Below are positions 47,436-56,195 of a stretch of DNA of 64,000 nucleotides, piece by piece. The stretch is from Phytopseudomonas flavescens (GTDB lineage Bacteria > Pseudomonadota > Gammaproteobacteria > Pseudomonadales > Pseudomonadaceae). The notes under the pieces are model-generated. The model had not been told where the DNA came from. It worked only from the letters and a program-made list of their open reading frames with translations, and made no database searches. The position numbers and the translations under genes are program-made. The stretch lies in assembly GCF_900100535.1 (NCBI RefSeq), contig NZ_FNDG01000007.1:186001-250000 (forward strand), written 5' to 3'. Numbering within the stretch: the first letter of the stretch is position 1; each line of letters opens with the position of its first letter.

Positions 47436-49067
47436 ATGACAGACATCGGCAGACGTGAAGTGATGAGCTGGATGGGCATCGGTGCAATGGCCCCGATGCT
47501 CAGCGCCTGCTCGGGCTTCGCAAGCCCGCGGCAGGATGGGCAATCCGAACTGCAATTGCTGTATTTCGCCGATACCCTGGATGCCCGCCAGCCGGGTCAA
47601 CCGGTGGTGCCGGCCACTCGACTGGGGCCGGTTTCCCACCTCGGGCGAGCGCCCTGGCTCAGTGGCAGCAATGCCCACCAGGCCCGTAGCGAACTCAATC
47701 CGCTGCTCGATGCGCGCCTGGCCGAAGGCGTCAGTACTGGTGGTTATGCCGTACTGGGTGCGTTGCTGGAAGAGCTGCGCCAGCGCCATGGCGCCGAGCG
47801 CTGCCTGACCCTGGAGAATGGCCAGGGCTGGAACGGCAGTGGGCTGGCCTATCTGACCCAGGGAGAGAGTGGCGCGCAGGGTAGCCAGCTGCTGGGCAGC
47901 GAGGTGCGGGTCAGCAGCGATGAGCGCGTACTGTGGCCACAACGCTGTGCCGGCCTTTATCGGCATTTCGCTCGGCCCGTCGTCGGTGCCGGCCTTGCAG
48001 ACGCCCAGGCGCTGGGTAGCGAACCTTTCACCCTCATCCGGCGCGCCGGGGTGCGGATCGCGGTAGTGGGGATTACCGACCCTTATGCCGGGGATCAGAA
48101 CGCCACACTGAGACAGTGGTACCAATCGCTGCTGCCAGCCTTCAAGGAGGCACGTGCCCAGGCCGATCTGGTCATCGCCCTGGCCGATGTGGGGACCGGT
48201 CCCGGCCTGTGGCTGGCCGAACGCCTGAGCGATGCCGATCTGCTGTTGTGTGCCCGTGGTCAGGACTTCTGGCCGGCGCCGATCGAGGTGCTGCAGAGCA
48301 GCGGCAGACGGGTGCCGGTGGTACTGGGCGGCTGCCGGGCCAGCGGTGCCTTTCATATCGGTTGCCAGCGGCAGGCGGGACAATGGACCTTCGTCGCGCG
48401 CTTTCATCCGGCGTTCGAACATCTGCTGTCCCCGGCAGGCCAGGCGCATGCGGCGCGCTTGCGGACGCAGCTGCAGGGCCAGCGAGCGCCTCACGCCGCC
48501 TGGCTCGATCAGCCACTGGCCAAGGCGCCGCAGGCGCTTTGGCGTCGCGATACGCGGGGCGGCAGCTGGGACCGCCTGCTGCATCAGGCGCTGTCCGATG
48601 ACGGCCAGATGCAGGTGCTGCTGCCTGGCCTGCGTTACGACAGCCCGGTAGCCGCTGGCCAGGCGATTACCCGAGAACACCTGATCAGCCTGACGGGCGG
48701 CTATCCGGCCCCCGTCGTGGAGGCGCCGGTAAAGCCTCTCGAAGGCGTGCTGGAAAACGCAGCCGATCAACTGTTCGGTGATCCCCTGTTACTCGACAAC
48801 AGCCAGGATCTGCCGCGCTGGCAGGGGCAGGCCTGGCAGGTCAACTACAGCCCGACCGGCAAGCGGGTTTCCGGTCTGGCTCCACTCGACGGCCTGTGCC
48901 GCAGCGTGTCACTGACCGATGACGCCAGCCCAGGCGAACCCCTCTGGCAGCGTGTGGAGGCCTGGCTGGCCAGGCAGCCAGGCGACTGGCAGCTACCTGC
49001 TCTGCATCTGCCCAGCGTGCGCTACGTGCAGGGCCATCCCGGCTGGCATCCCAGAGGCGTCAGTTGA
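47436..49067 (+). CDS. Tat-exported SoxB/5'-nucleotidase-like protein with degenerate metal motifs
   Basis: 543-aa protein homologous over its length to SoxB and 5'-nucleotidases. Tat signal at the N-terminus (GRREVMSW, RR at 6-7; then LSAC, Cys25). The C-terminal domain aligns well: GGSWDRLLHQAL, LPGLRYDSPVAAGQAITREHL, VLENAADQLF and NYSPTGKRVSGL. But the calcineurin-type metal motifs are gone: DxH reads FADTLDA, GGD reads ENGQGWNGSG, GNHE reads GSEVRV, and GHTHD reads ARGQDFW. Catalysis is therefore doubtful. ATG 47436 is favoured over ATG 47409, which lies too near the promoter. The stop overlaps the gspC start, so it heads the gsp operon. A homologous gene is found at the same place in the P. 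putida cluster, as far as I recall. Confidence 0.8.
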   Translation: MTDIGRREVMSWMGIGAMAPMLSACSGFASPRQDGQSELQLLYFADTLDARQPGQPVVPATRLGPVSHLGRAPWLSGSNAHQARSELNPLLDARLAEGVSTGGYAVLGALLEELRQRHGAERCLTLENGQGWNGSGLAYLTQGESGAQGSQLLGSEVRVSSDERVLWPQRCAGLYRHFARPVVGAGLADAQALGSEPFTLIRRAGVRIAVVGITDPYAGDQNATLRQWYQSLLPAFKEARAQADLVIALADVGTGPGLWLAERLSDADLLLCARGQDFWPAPIEVLQSSGRRVPVVLGGCRASGAFHIGCQRQAGQWTFVARFHPAFEHLLSPAGQAHAARLRTQLQGQRAPHAAWLDQPLAKAPQALWRRDTRGGSWDRLLHQALSDDGQMQVLLPGLRYDSPVAAGQAITREHLISLTGGYPAPVVEAPVKPLEGVLENAADQLFGDPLLLDNSQDLPRWQGQAWQVNYSPTGKRVSGLAPLDGLCRSVSLTDDASPGEPLWQRVEAWLARQPGDWQLPALHLPSVRYVQGHPGWHPRGVS

Positions 49068-49489
49068 TCAGCGCACAGCGACTGTGGAGCGGCCTGTGGC
49101 TGACCCTCGGCGCCTGGCTGGCGGCGCAGTGCGTATTGCAGCTCAGCCGTGAACCGCAACCGGCCCGTGCCGCTGCCGTCGATGTGGCAGCGCCCCCTGG
49201 CCTGCTGGTGGGCCACTGGCAACTGAATGCCGACGGCGGCGCACTGCCGCTGACCCGTCTGCCGGTGCAGTACCTGGGCGGGCTGCGTGCGGTGCCGCTG
49301 AGCGCCACCGTGGTGGTGCTGCGCTACGGCCAGCAGGTGCGCAGCGTCAGCCGTGGGCAACGCCTGGCACCCGGCATCGTGCTGCAGGACATAGACGAAA
49401 CCGGGCTGATTTTCGATAACCAGGGGCGGCGCGAGCGCCTGCCCTGGCCGCCACGGCCTGCCGTGACCGGCTTCAAGCGGCAAGGATAA
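49064..49489 (+). CDS. gspC: Type II secretion inner-membrane protein GspC (short)
   Basis: 141-aa GspC-like protein. It has a cytoplasmic tip, one membrane segment (LWSGLWLTLGAWLAAQCVLQL, about 7-27) and a homology-region domain (about 45-125: LLVGHWQLN, VVLRYGQQVRSVSRGQRLAPGIVLQDI) that binds the secretin N-terminus. The PDZ or coiled-coil domain that normally follows is absent, so it is about half the usual length. TTG start overlapping the previous stop (TTGA), with AGAGG upstream. It sits directly before gspD as in other type II operons. Confidence 0.78.
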   Translation: MISAQRLWSGLWLTLGAWLAAQCVLQLSREPQPARAAAVDVAAPPGLLVGHWQLNADGGALPLTRLPVQYLGGLRAVPLSATVVVLRYGQQVRSVSRGQRLAPGIVLQDIDETGLIFDNQGRRERLPWPPRPAVTGFKRQG

Positions 49490-49492
49490 GAG

Positions 49493-51442
49493 ATGATCGT
49501 TCGCTACTGCCTGGCCGCTCTGCTGGCCCTGGGATCGACCCAGACTCTGGCTGAAGGGCTGGACCTGCCGGTCGCCGAGTCGCCGCTGTACGAGGTGAAT
49601 TTCGTCGACACCGAACTCGGCGAGTTCATCGACAGCGTGTCGCAGATCACCGGCACGACCTTTATCGTCGACCCGCGGGTCAAGGGCAAGGTCACCGTGC
49701 GCACGGTCGAGCGCCATGACAGCGAAGCGATCTACGACATCTTTCTCGCGCAACTGCGTGCCCAGGGTTTTGCCGCGGTCAATCTGCCCAACGGCAGCGT
49801 GAAGATTCTCCCCGATCAGGCGGCGCGCCTGGAACCGGTGCCCGTGGACCCCAGCGGCGCACAGCAGGCCGGCGGCGACGGTATCGCCACCCGGGTATTC
49901 AGCGTACGCAACGCCGCCAGCGAACAACTGCTCGGCATCCTCAAGCCGCTGATCGACCCACGGGTGGGCGTCATCACGCCGTATCCCGCCGCCAACCTGC
50001 TGGTGGTCACCGATTGGCGCAGCAATCTGGAACGTATCGATCGCCTGCTGGCCGAGCTCGATCAGGTCAGTGACGAGCCGTTGCAGGTGATGCCCCTGCA
50101 GCATGCCAGCGCTGCCGACACCAGTGTGCTGATCACTCGCCTGCTGGCCAGCGAGAAGGGCGGCGACAGCGCCCAGGTGATCGCCGATCCGCGCAGCAAC
50201 GCCTTGCTGGTACGTGGCAGTGCGGCCAGCCGTGAGCGGGTGCGTGCCCTGCTGACACAACTGGATCGGCCGGGTGGCGAGCTGCGCAGCTCCAATACCC
50301 AGGTGATCTACCTGCGCCATGCCAACGCCGCTGAGGTGGTGAAGGTGTTGCGCGGTCTCAGTCAGGAGGCCCCCCAGGTCCCCGGCGAGGGCACGGAGGG
50401 CGTCCAGGCTGCGCGCCTGCCGATCAGTGATTCGGGTGTGCGCCTGGAGTACGAGGAGGGCAGCAACGCAGTGGTGATGGTCGGCCCGGACAGCGAGCTG
50501 GCAGCCTACCGCTCCATCGTCGAACAACTGGACATCCGCCGTGCCCAGGTGGTGGTCGAGGCGATCATCGCCGAGGTCTCCGATTCCCGTGCCGAAGAGC
50601 TGGGCGTGCAGTGGCTGTTCGCCGACGAGAAACTTGGCGCCGGGGTGGTCAACTTCAGCGCGGGCGGCGCGAACATCGCGGGTATCGCCGGTGCGGCGGC
50701 CAGTGGCGACAACGCCGCCCTCGGTGAGCTGCTTTCCGGTGTCAACGGCGCGACCGCCGGCATCGGCCATTTCGGTGGCGGGTTCAATTTCGCCGTGCTG
50801 CTCAATGCGCTGAAGAGCAAGAGCGGCTTCAACCTGCTGTCCACGCCGACCCTGCTGACCCTGGACAACGCCGAGGCGTCGATTCTGGTTGGCCAGGAAG
50901 TGCCTTTCGTCACTGGCTCGGTGACCCAGAACAACAGCAACCCGTACCAGACCATCGAGCGCCGTGAAGTCGGTGTGAAGCTGCGCATCAAGCCGCAGAT
51001 CAATATCGACAACAGCGTGCGCCTGGATATCGTTCAGGAAGTGTCGTCGATCGCCGACTACGCCTCGGCCAGCGATGTGATCACCAACAAGCGCGAGATC
51101 AAGACCAAGGTGATGGTCGAGGACAACGGCCTGATCATCCTCGGCGGGCTGATCAGCGACGAAATCAGCAATACGGATCAGAAGGTGCCGCTGCTCGGTG
51201 ACATTCCCGGGCTCGGCCGGCTGTTTCGTTCCTCCGGCAAGAGCGGCGTCAAACAGAACCTGATGGTCTTCATTCGTCCGCGCATCCTGCGTGACGGGCC
51301 GAGCATCGCCGGTTTCAGTGCCGAGAAATACCAGAATCTGCAGCGCGAGACGGCGCTCAAACTACCCGCGCTGGACGGCGATGCCCGGCTGCAGCAGCTC
51401 TTCCCGGCAAGCCGCGCACGCCTCGATGGGGGCGCCTGGTAA
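49493..51442 (+). CDS. gspD: Type II secretion secretin GspD
   Basis: 649-aa outer-membrane secretin. Signal peptide to about residue 20. N0 domain (about 28-100: YEVNFVDTELGEFIDSVSQITG), then three N1-N3 ring-building repeats, then the secretin domain (about 340-620) with VGQEVPFVTGSV and the C-terminal signature VPLLGDIPGLGRLFRSS. There is no obvious S-domain for a pilotin at the C-terminus, so it may self-insert or use a different helper. The start lies 3 bp after gspC. Confidence 0.94.
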   Translation: MIVRYCLAALLALGSTQTLAEGLDLPVAESPLYEVNFVDTELGEFIDSVSQITGTTFIVDPRVKGKVTVRTVERHDSEAIYDIFLAQLRAQGFAAVNLPNGSVKILPDQAARLEPVPVDPSGAQQAGGDGIATRVFSVRNAASEQLLGILKPLIDPRVGVITPYPAANLLVVTDWRSNLERIDRLLAELDQVSDEPLQVMPLQHASAADTSVLITRLLASEKGGDSAQVIADPRSNALLVRGSAASRERVRALLTQLDRPGGELRSSNTQVIYLRHANAAEVVKVLRGLSQEAPQVPGEGTEGVQAARLPISDSGVRLEYEEGSNAVVMVGPDSELAAYRSIVEQLDIRRAQVVVEAIIAEVSDSRAEELGVQWLFADEKLGAGVVNFSAGGANIAGIAGAAASGDNAALGELLSGVNGATAGIGHFGGGFNFAVLLNALKSKSGFNLLSTPTLLTLDNAEASILVGQEVPFVTGSVTQNNSNPYQTIERREVGVKLRIKPQINIDNSVRLDIVQEVSSIADYASASDVITNKREIKTKVMVEDNGLIILGGLISDEISNTDQKVPLLGDIPGLGRLFRSSGKSGVKQNLMVFIRPRILRDGPSIAGFSAEKYQNLQRETALKLPALDGDARLQQLFPASRARLDGGAW

Positions 51443-52896
51443 TGAGCCTGTTGCCCTATCGCCTGGCCCGTCAGGCCGGCCTGGCCTGGGTGCCCAGCGA
51501 GGGTAGCTGGAGCCTGTGGCTGTGCGATGACGCCGACAGCGACCAGTTGCAGGAATTGCTGCGTGTCGAGGGTGCGCCCGGCGCGGTGTGTCGCTTGCCG
51601 CGGGCCGAGTTCGAGCAACGCCTGGGCCAGCTGTACCAGGCCGGCGAGGGGGCGAATGCGGCGCTGATCGAGGGCATTGGCGAACAGGTCGATCTCGCCA
51701 GCCTGATAGACGACATGCCGCGCATCGAGGATCTACTGGAGAGCGACGACGAGGCGCCGGTGATCCGCCTGATCAATGGTCTGTTCGCCCAGGCGCTGCA
51801 GTTGCAGGCTTCGGATATCCATATCGAGACCTTCGAGCAGAGCCTGGTGGTACGCCTGCGCATCGACGGTCACCTGCGCGAGGTGCTGCGCCCGCCACGG
51901 GCGCTGTCGGCCATGCTGGTGTCGCGGATCAAGGTCATGGCACGCCTGGACATCGCCGAAAAACGCCAGCCCCAGGACGGCCGCATCACCCTGCGGGCCG
52001 CCGGCCGCGAGGTCGACGTGCGGGTTTCCACGCTGCCGGGCATTCATGGCGAGCGGGTGGTGATGCGCGTGCTCGACAAGCAGGCCAGCCTGCTGGCGCT
52101 GCCCAATCTTGGTATGCCGCCAGCCGTGGAGCAGGGACTGCGTGCCTGCCTGGGCCGCCCCAATGGCATCGTGCTGAGCACCGGGCCAACTGGCTCGGGC
52201 AAGACCACCACGCTGTACGCCAGCCTCAACAGCCTGAATGACGGCAGCCGCAACATTCTCACCGTCGAAGACCCGGTGGAATACGCCATCACCGGTATCG
52301 GCCAGACCGCCATCAACCCGCGTGCCGGGCTGACCTTCGCCAGTGGCTTGCGGGCGATCCTGCGCCAGGACCCGGACGTGATCATGCTTGGCGAAATCCG
52401 TGATCGGGAAACCGCGCAGATTGCCGTGCAGGCCAGTCTCACCGGGCATCTGGTGTTGTCGACCCTGCATACCAACAGTGCAGTGGGTGCCGTGACGCGG
52501 CTGCGCGACATGGGCATCGAGCCCTTCCTGATCGCTTCCTGCCTGCGTGGCGTGCTCGCCCAGCGCCTGGTGCGTCGCCTGTGCGGCTGTGCCGAACGTC
52601 GACCCCTGCAGGCCGCCGAACGGCAGTTGATGCCGGAGCTGGTCGGCCTCGAATACAGCTTTCATCCGGTCGGCTGCGAAGAGTGCCAGGGTTGCGGTTA
52701 TCAGGGCCGCCTGGGGCTCTACGAATTCATCGAGCTGGATGCCGGGCTGATCGCGCTGCTGTACAGCGGCGCCAGCGAGGTGAGCATGCAGGCCTACCTC
52801 GAGGATCGTCGGCAGAGCCTGTCGGCCATGGCCTGCGACTGCCTGGCACGCGGCGACACCAGCCTCGCCGAAGTGCTGCGTGCGGTGCAGGGCTGA
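51442..52896 (+). CDS. gspE: Type II secretion ATPase GspE
   Basis: 484-aa hexameric ATPase that powers pseudopilus assembly. Walker A GPTGSGKTT (248-256), Asp-box ILTVEDPVEY, Walker B DPDVIMLGEIRD (about 306-317), His-box LSTLHTNSA. A zinc-binding cysteine module is present (CGC and CEECQGCGYQGR), as in GspE and PilB. The N-terminal domain is short. Its ATG overlaps the gspD stop by one base. Confidence 0.95.
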   Translation: MSLLPYRLARQAGLAWVPSEGSWSLWLCDDADSDQLQELLRVEGAPGAVCRLPRAEFEQRLGQLYQAGEGANAALIEGIGEQVDLASLIDDMPRIEDLLESDDEAPVIRLINGLFAQALQLQASDIHIETFEQSLVVRLRIDGHLREVLRPPRALSAMLVSRIKVMARLDIAEKRQPQDGRITLRAAGREVDVRVSTLPGIHGERVVMRVLDKQASLLALPNLGMPPAVEQGLRACLGRPNGIVLSTGPTGSGKTTTLYASLNSLNDGSRNILTVEDPVEYAITGIGQTAINPRAGLTFASGLRAILRQDPDVIMLGEIRDRETAQIAVQASLTGHLVLSTLHTNSAVGAVTRLRDMGIEPFLIASCLRGVLAQRLVRRLCGCAERRPLQAAERQLMPELVGLEYSFHPVGCEECQGCGYQGRLGLYEFIELDAGLIALLYSGASEVSMQAYLEDRRQSLSAMACDCLARGDTSLAEVLRAVQG

Positions 52897-52898
52897 GT

Positions 52899-54101
52899 AT
52901 GCCGACCTATCGCTATCAGGCCGTCGACCTGGCCGGCAAACCGCACAAGGCCAGTCTGCAGGCGGACAGCGAGCGCCACGCCCGGCAGTTGCTGCGCGAG
53001 AGCGGCTTGTTCGCCCGCGAGTTGCATCGTCACGACCCGCAAAGCCGGCAGCCGCGCCGCCAGCGGGTCAGCCGTGCGCAACTGTGCGAGCTGACCCGGC
53101 AACTGGCGACCCTCACCGGCGCAGGCATTGCGCTGGTCGACGCACTGGGTACTCTGGAGCGGCAGCTGGTCCAGCCAGCGCTGCGCAGCCTGCTGGTGGC
53201 GGTGCGCGGCTCCCTCGCCGAGGGCGTTGGCCTGGCCCGCAGCCTGGCGCGTCAGGGCGGGGTGTTCTCGACGCTGTATTGCGCGCTGGTCGAGGCGGGC
53301 GAGCGCTCCGGTCGCCTGGCCCAGGTGCTCGAACGCCTGGCCGAGCACCTGGAACAGGTCCAGCGGCAACAGCACAAGGCCCGTACCGCGCTGATCTATC
53401 CGGCCGTGCTGATGGGCGTTTCCCTGGCCGTGGTGATCGGCCTGATGACCTTCGTGGTGCCCAAGCTCACCGAACAGTTCGCCCATGCCGGGCAGAGCCT
53501 GCCGTGGATCACCACGTTGCTGATCGGCATCAGCAATACGCTGGTGCTGCTCGGCCCCTGGCTGCTGGGCGCGGCACTGCTGGCGGCGTTGGTCGGCAAG
53601 CTGCTGCTGCGCAAGCCGCACTGGTGCCTGCGTCGCGATGATCTGCTGCTGCGTTTGCCCCAGGTCGGCGTGCTCCTGCAGGTGCTGGAGAGCGCCCGGC
53701 TGTCGCGCAGCCTGGCGATCCTCGCCGGCAGTGGCGTGCCCTTGCTCGAAGCCCTGCAAGTGGCGACCGCCACGGTCAACAACCGGCGCATCCGCCTGGC
53801 CCTGGAGCGGGTCGGCAGCGAGGTGAAGGGCGGCGTCAGCCTGCACCGCGCCCTGGAGGCCAGCGGCCATTTTCCACCGTTGCTGCTGAACATGGTCGCC
53901 AGTGGCGAAGCCAGCGGCACCCTGCCGGACATGCTCGAACGCGTGGCGGACAACCAGGAGCGTGGCTTCGCCCGCCAGGTGGACACCGCCATGGCGCTAT
54001 TCGAACCCCTGATGATTCTGCTGATGGGCGGCGTGGTGCTGTTCATCGTAATGGCCGTGCTGCTGCCGATCATGCAGCTCAATCAGGGCCTGACACTTTG
54101 A
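52899..54101 (+). CDS. gspF: Type II secretion platform protein GspF
   Basis: 400-aa inner-membrane platform protein with two tandem T2SSF domains. MPTYRYQAVDLAGK is the standard start, LTRQLATLTGAGIALVDALGTLE opens the first domain and ARLSRSLAILAGSGVPLLEALQVA the second. Three membrane segments. It starts 2 bp after gspE. Confidence 0.95.
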   Translation: MPTYRYQAVDLAGKPHKASLQADSERHARQLLRESGLFARELHRHDPQSRQPRRQRVSRAQLCELTRQLATLTGAGIALVDALGTLERQLVQPALRSLLVAVRGSLAEGVGLARSLARQGGVFSTLYCALVEAGERSGRLAQVLERLAEHLEQVQRQQHKARTALIYPAVLMGVSLAVVIGLMTFVVPKLTEQFAHAGQSLPWITTLLIGISNTLVLLGPWLLGAALLAALVGKLLLRKPHWCLRRDDLLLRLPQVGVLLQVLESARLSRSLAILAGSGVPLLEALQVATATVNNRRIRLALERVGSEVKGGVSLHRALEASGHFPPLLLNMVASGEASGTLPDMLERVADNQERGFARQVDTAMALFEPLMILLMGGVVLFIVMAVLLPIMQLNQGLTL

Positions 54102-54115
54102 AAAGGAGAGCCATC

Positions 54116-54550
54116 ATGCGCAGCAATCGTTTCACTCAACGGGGCTTCACCCTGATGGAAATCATGGTGGTGATCTTCATCATGGGGCTGTTGATCGCCG
54201 TGGTTGCGCCCAGCGTGCTGGGTAGCCAGGACAAGGCCATGAAGCAGAAGGTGATGGCCGACCTGTCGACCTTCGAACAGGCCCTGGACATGTACCGCCT
54301 CGACAACCTGCGCTTCCCCAGTAACGAGCAGGGGCTGTCGGCCCTGGTGATCAAACCCACCGTCGAGCCGCTGCCGCGCGCCTGGCGCGCCGATGGTTAC
54401 ATCCGCCGCTTGCCGCAGGACCCGTGGGGCAACGCCTACCAGTACCGTAGCCCAGGCGAGCATGGTCGGGTCGATGTCTATTCGTTGGGCGCCGATGGCA
54501 TCGCGGGCGGCGAGGGCATCGATGCCGACCTGGGCAACTGGGCGCTTTGA
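54116..54550 (+). CDS. gspG: Type II secretion major pseudopilin GspG
   Basis: 144-aa major pseudopilin. Prepilin peptidase site after Gly10 (FTQRG/FTLMEIMVV) with Glu at mature position 5. The C-terminal globular part has the calcium-site region typical of GspG (LPQDPWGNAYQYRSPGEHGRVDVYSLGAD). AAGGAG lies eight bases before ATG 54116. A repeat-rich gap of 246 bp separates it from gspH, the only long gap in the operon. Confidence 0.95.
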   Translation: MRSNRFTQRGFTLMEIMVVIFIMGLLIAVVAPSVLGSQDKAMKQKVMADLSTFEQALDMYRLDNLRFPSNEQGLSALVIKPTVEPLPRAWRADGYIRRLPQDPWGNAYQYRSPGEHGRVDVYSLGADGIAGGEGIDADLGNWAL

Positions 54551-54603
54551 GACGTTGCCATGAACCGGAATGACAGCGGGGTGGAAGGCCCTTACGCAGG
54601 ATC

Positions 54604-54780
54604 GACAACGCCGTTTTTGTCCACCGTTGCCATCGTGAGCGGTGGACGGGTGAAGCGTCGTCCACCCTACGTGGTTGCTGCCATTGTGGATGAACCGGTA
54701 CGTAGGGTGGACAACGCTCCTTTTGTCCACCATTGCGATCGTGAGCGGTGGACGGGTAAAGCGTCGTCCACCCTGCATGG
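54604..54780. repeat. Two copies of a 71-bp palindromic dispersed repeat inside the gsp operon
   Basis: Copies at 54604-54674 and 54710-54780 are about 85-90% identical. Each begins with GACAACGC and ends with GTCGTCCACCCT. Arms GTCCACCCTACGT (54660-54672) and ACGTAGGGTGGAC (54700-54712) also form a perfect 13-bp inverted repeat between the copies. A related element lies at 62169. Not coding. Confidence 0.85.
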
Positions 54781-54796
54781 CCGGGAGCTCTGGTAG

Positions 54797-55246
54797 GTGT
54801 CCAGGCAGCGCGGTTTCAGCCTGCTGGAGCTGCTGGTCGTGCTGTTCATCGCCGGCTTGCTGACCAGCCTCAGCGTGGCCTGGCTCGACAGCGGTCAGGC
54901 GCCGGCGCAGCAGGCGCTGGAACGCCTTGCCGCGGCCAGCCGCGCCCAGGCCGCAGTCGCGCTGCACGCCGGGCAGATTCATGGCCTGCGCTGGAATGGC
55001 CAGCGCCCGGAGTTCGTGCGCCAGGTACGCGACAACGATCAACTGCGCTGGCAGATCGAGGCGGTCGCGCTGGGGGAGTGGCCGGCAATGTTGCGACCTG
55101 ACTGGCCGGCTGCCGGTGAGCCGCGTCTGGTCTTCACGCCAAACGGGGTCGGTCGTGCGCAGGCACTGCGCTGGCATTGGCCCGATGGAGGCGAACGGTG
55201 GCAGTGGGACAGCGCCGGTCGTTTGCAGCGGACGTCCGCGCCATGA
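54797..55246 (+). CDS. gspH: Type II secretion minor pseudopilin GspH
   Basis: 149-aa minor pseudopilin. GTG start; cleavage after Gly6 (SRQRG/FSLLELLVVLF), Glu at mature +5. The C-terminal domain (DNDQLRWQIEAVALGEW, RLVFTPNGV) is typical of GspH. The stop overlaps the gspI start (ATGA). Confidence 0.9.
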   Translation: MSRQRGFSLLELLVVLFIAGLLTSLSVAWLDSGQAPAQQALERLAAASRAQAAVALHAGQIHGLRWNGQRPEFVRQVRDNDQLRWQIEAVALGEWPAMLRPDWPAAGEPRLVFTPNGVGRAQALRWHWPDGGERWQWDSAGRLQRTSAP

Positions 55247-55608
55247 CGCGCCAACGGGGTTTCACCCTGCTCGAAGTGACGGTCGCCCTGGGTATCGCCG
55301 CCATGCTGGCGGTCATGACCAGCCAGGTGCTGCGCCAGCGCCTGGCCGTGCAGCAAAGCGTTCAGCAGCATCAACTCGGCGCGCTGTGTGCCCGCGAGCT
55401 GGAGGCACGCTTCGCGGTCGAGCAGCTCTGGCCTGCGCAGAACGGCCTCGCTGGTGTTCTCGCCCAGGGCCATGAGAACTGTCACTGGCAACTGCAGATG
55501 CAGGGCACCGGTGTACGGGACCTGCGGCGTGCCGAGCTGAGCCTGTTCGCCGATGGCGATCGCCGCGAGTCGCTGGGCTCGTACCAGCTGTTTCTGGTGC
55601 GCCCGTGA
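55243..55608 (+). CDS. gspI: Type II secretion minor pseudopilin GspI
   Basis: 121-aa minor pseudopilin; cleavage after Gly6 (TRQRG/FTLLEVTVALGI), Glu at +5. It binds GspJ and GspK at the tip. Overlaps gspH (ATGA) and gspJ (GTGA). Confidence 0.9.
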   Translation: MTRQRGFTLLEVTVALGIAAMLAVMTSQVLRQRLAVQQSVQQHQLGALCARELEARFAVEQLWPAQNGLAGVLAQGHENCHWQLQMQGTGVRDLRRAELSLFADGDRRESLGSYQLFLVRP

Positions 55609-56195
55609 GGGGCGGGCAGCGCGGCTTGACCCTGGTGGAACTGCTGGTCGCCCTGGCACTGACGGCCTTGCTCGGCGTGCTGCTGGCCGCCCTGGTCAAT
55701 GGCTGGATCAACGTTCGCGAACGCCTTTCGCAGGGCTCTGCGGGGATGCCGGTGCTGGATTTCTGCCTGGCGCTGGAGCGTCGTTTCGATAGCACCGTGC
55801 TGCGTCAACTGCATGAGCGGCGGTTACCGCTGGCCTTGAACTGGCTGGACTGGCGGCCGGACGAGCTGCAACTGCAATGGGTGGCGCTGGGTGCCTGGCC
55901 GAGCGCCGAAGGCGGTGCCCGTCTGCAGCGTCAGCGTCTCGATTACGACCGCCGCAGCCAGCGTCTGCTGCTGCACACCTCCAGCGATCTGTACGCCGCA
56001 GCCGCACCGGTCTGGGCACTGCGCGAGCAGCTGGATCGAGTGGAATCGGTGAGTTTTACCTTTCGTCAGGACAGCCGCTGGCTGGCCTGGCCATCGACGG
56101 ACAGGTTGCGACCCGACAGGGGCGTGCGCCTGACTTTTCAGCGGGATGGAGCACCCTATGTCTGTACGTTCGCCCTGCCGTGGGGCCGTTCATGA
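55605..56195 (+). CDS. gspJ: Type II secretion minor pseudopilin GspJ
   Basis: 196-aa minor pseudopilin; GTG start overlapping the gspI stop. Cleavage after Gly7 (GGQRG/LTLVELLVALALTA), Glu at +5. It has the long globular domain expected of GspJ. Its stop overlaps the gspL start (ATGA). Confidence 0.9.
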   Translation: MRGGQRGLTLVELLVALALTALLGVLLAALVNGWINVRERLSQGSAGMPVLDFCLALERRFDSTVLRQLHERRLPLALNWLDWRPDELQLQWVALGAWPSAEGGARLQRQRLDYDRRSQRLLLHTSSDLYAAAAPVWALREQLDRVESVSFTFRQDSRWLAWPSTDRLRPDRGVRLTFQRDGAPYVCTFALPWGRS

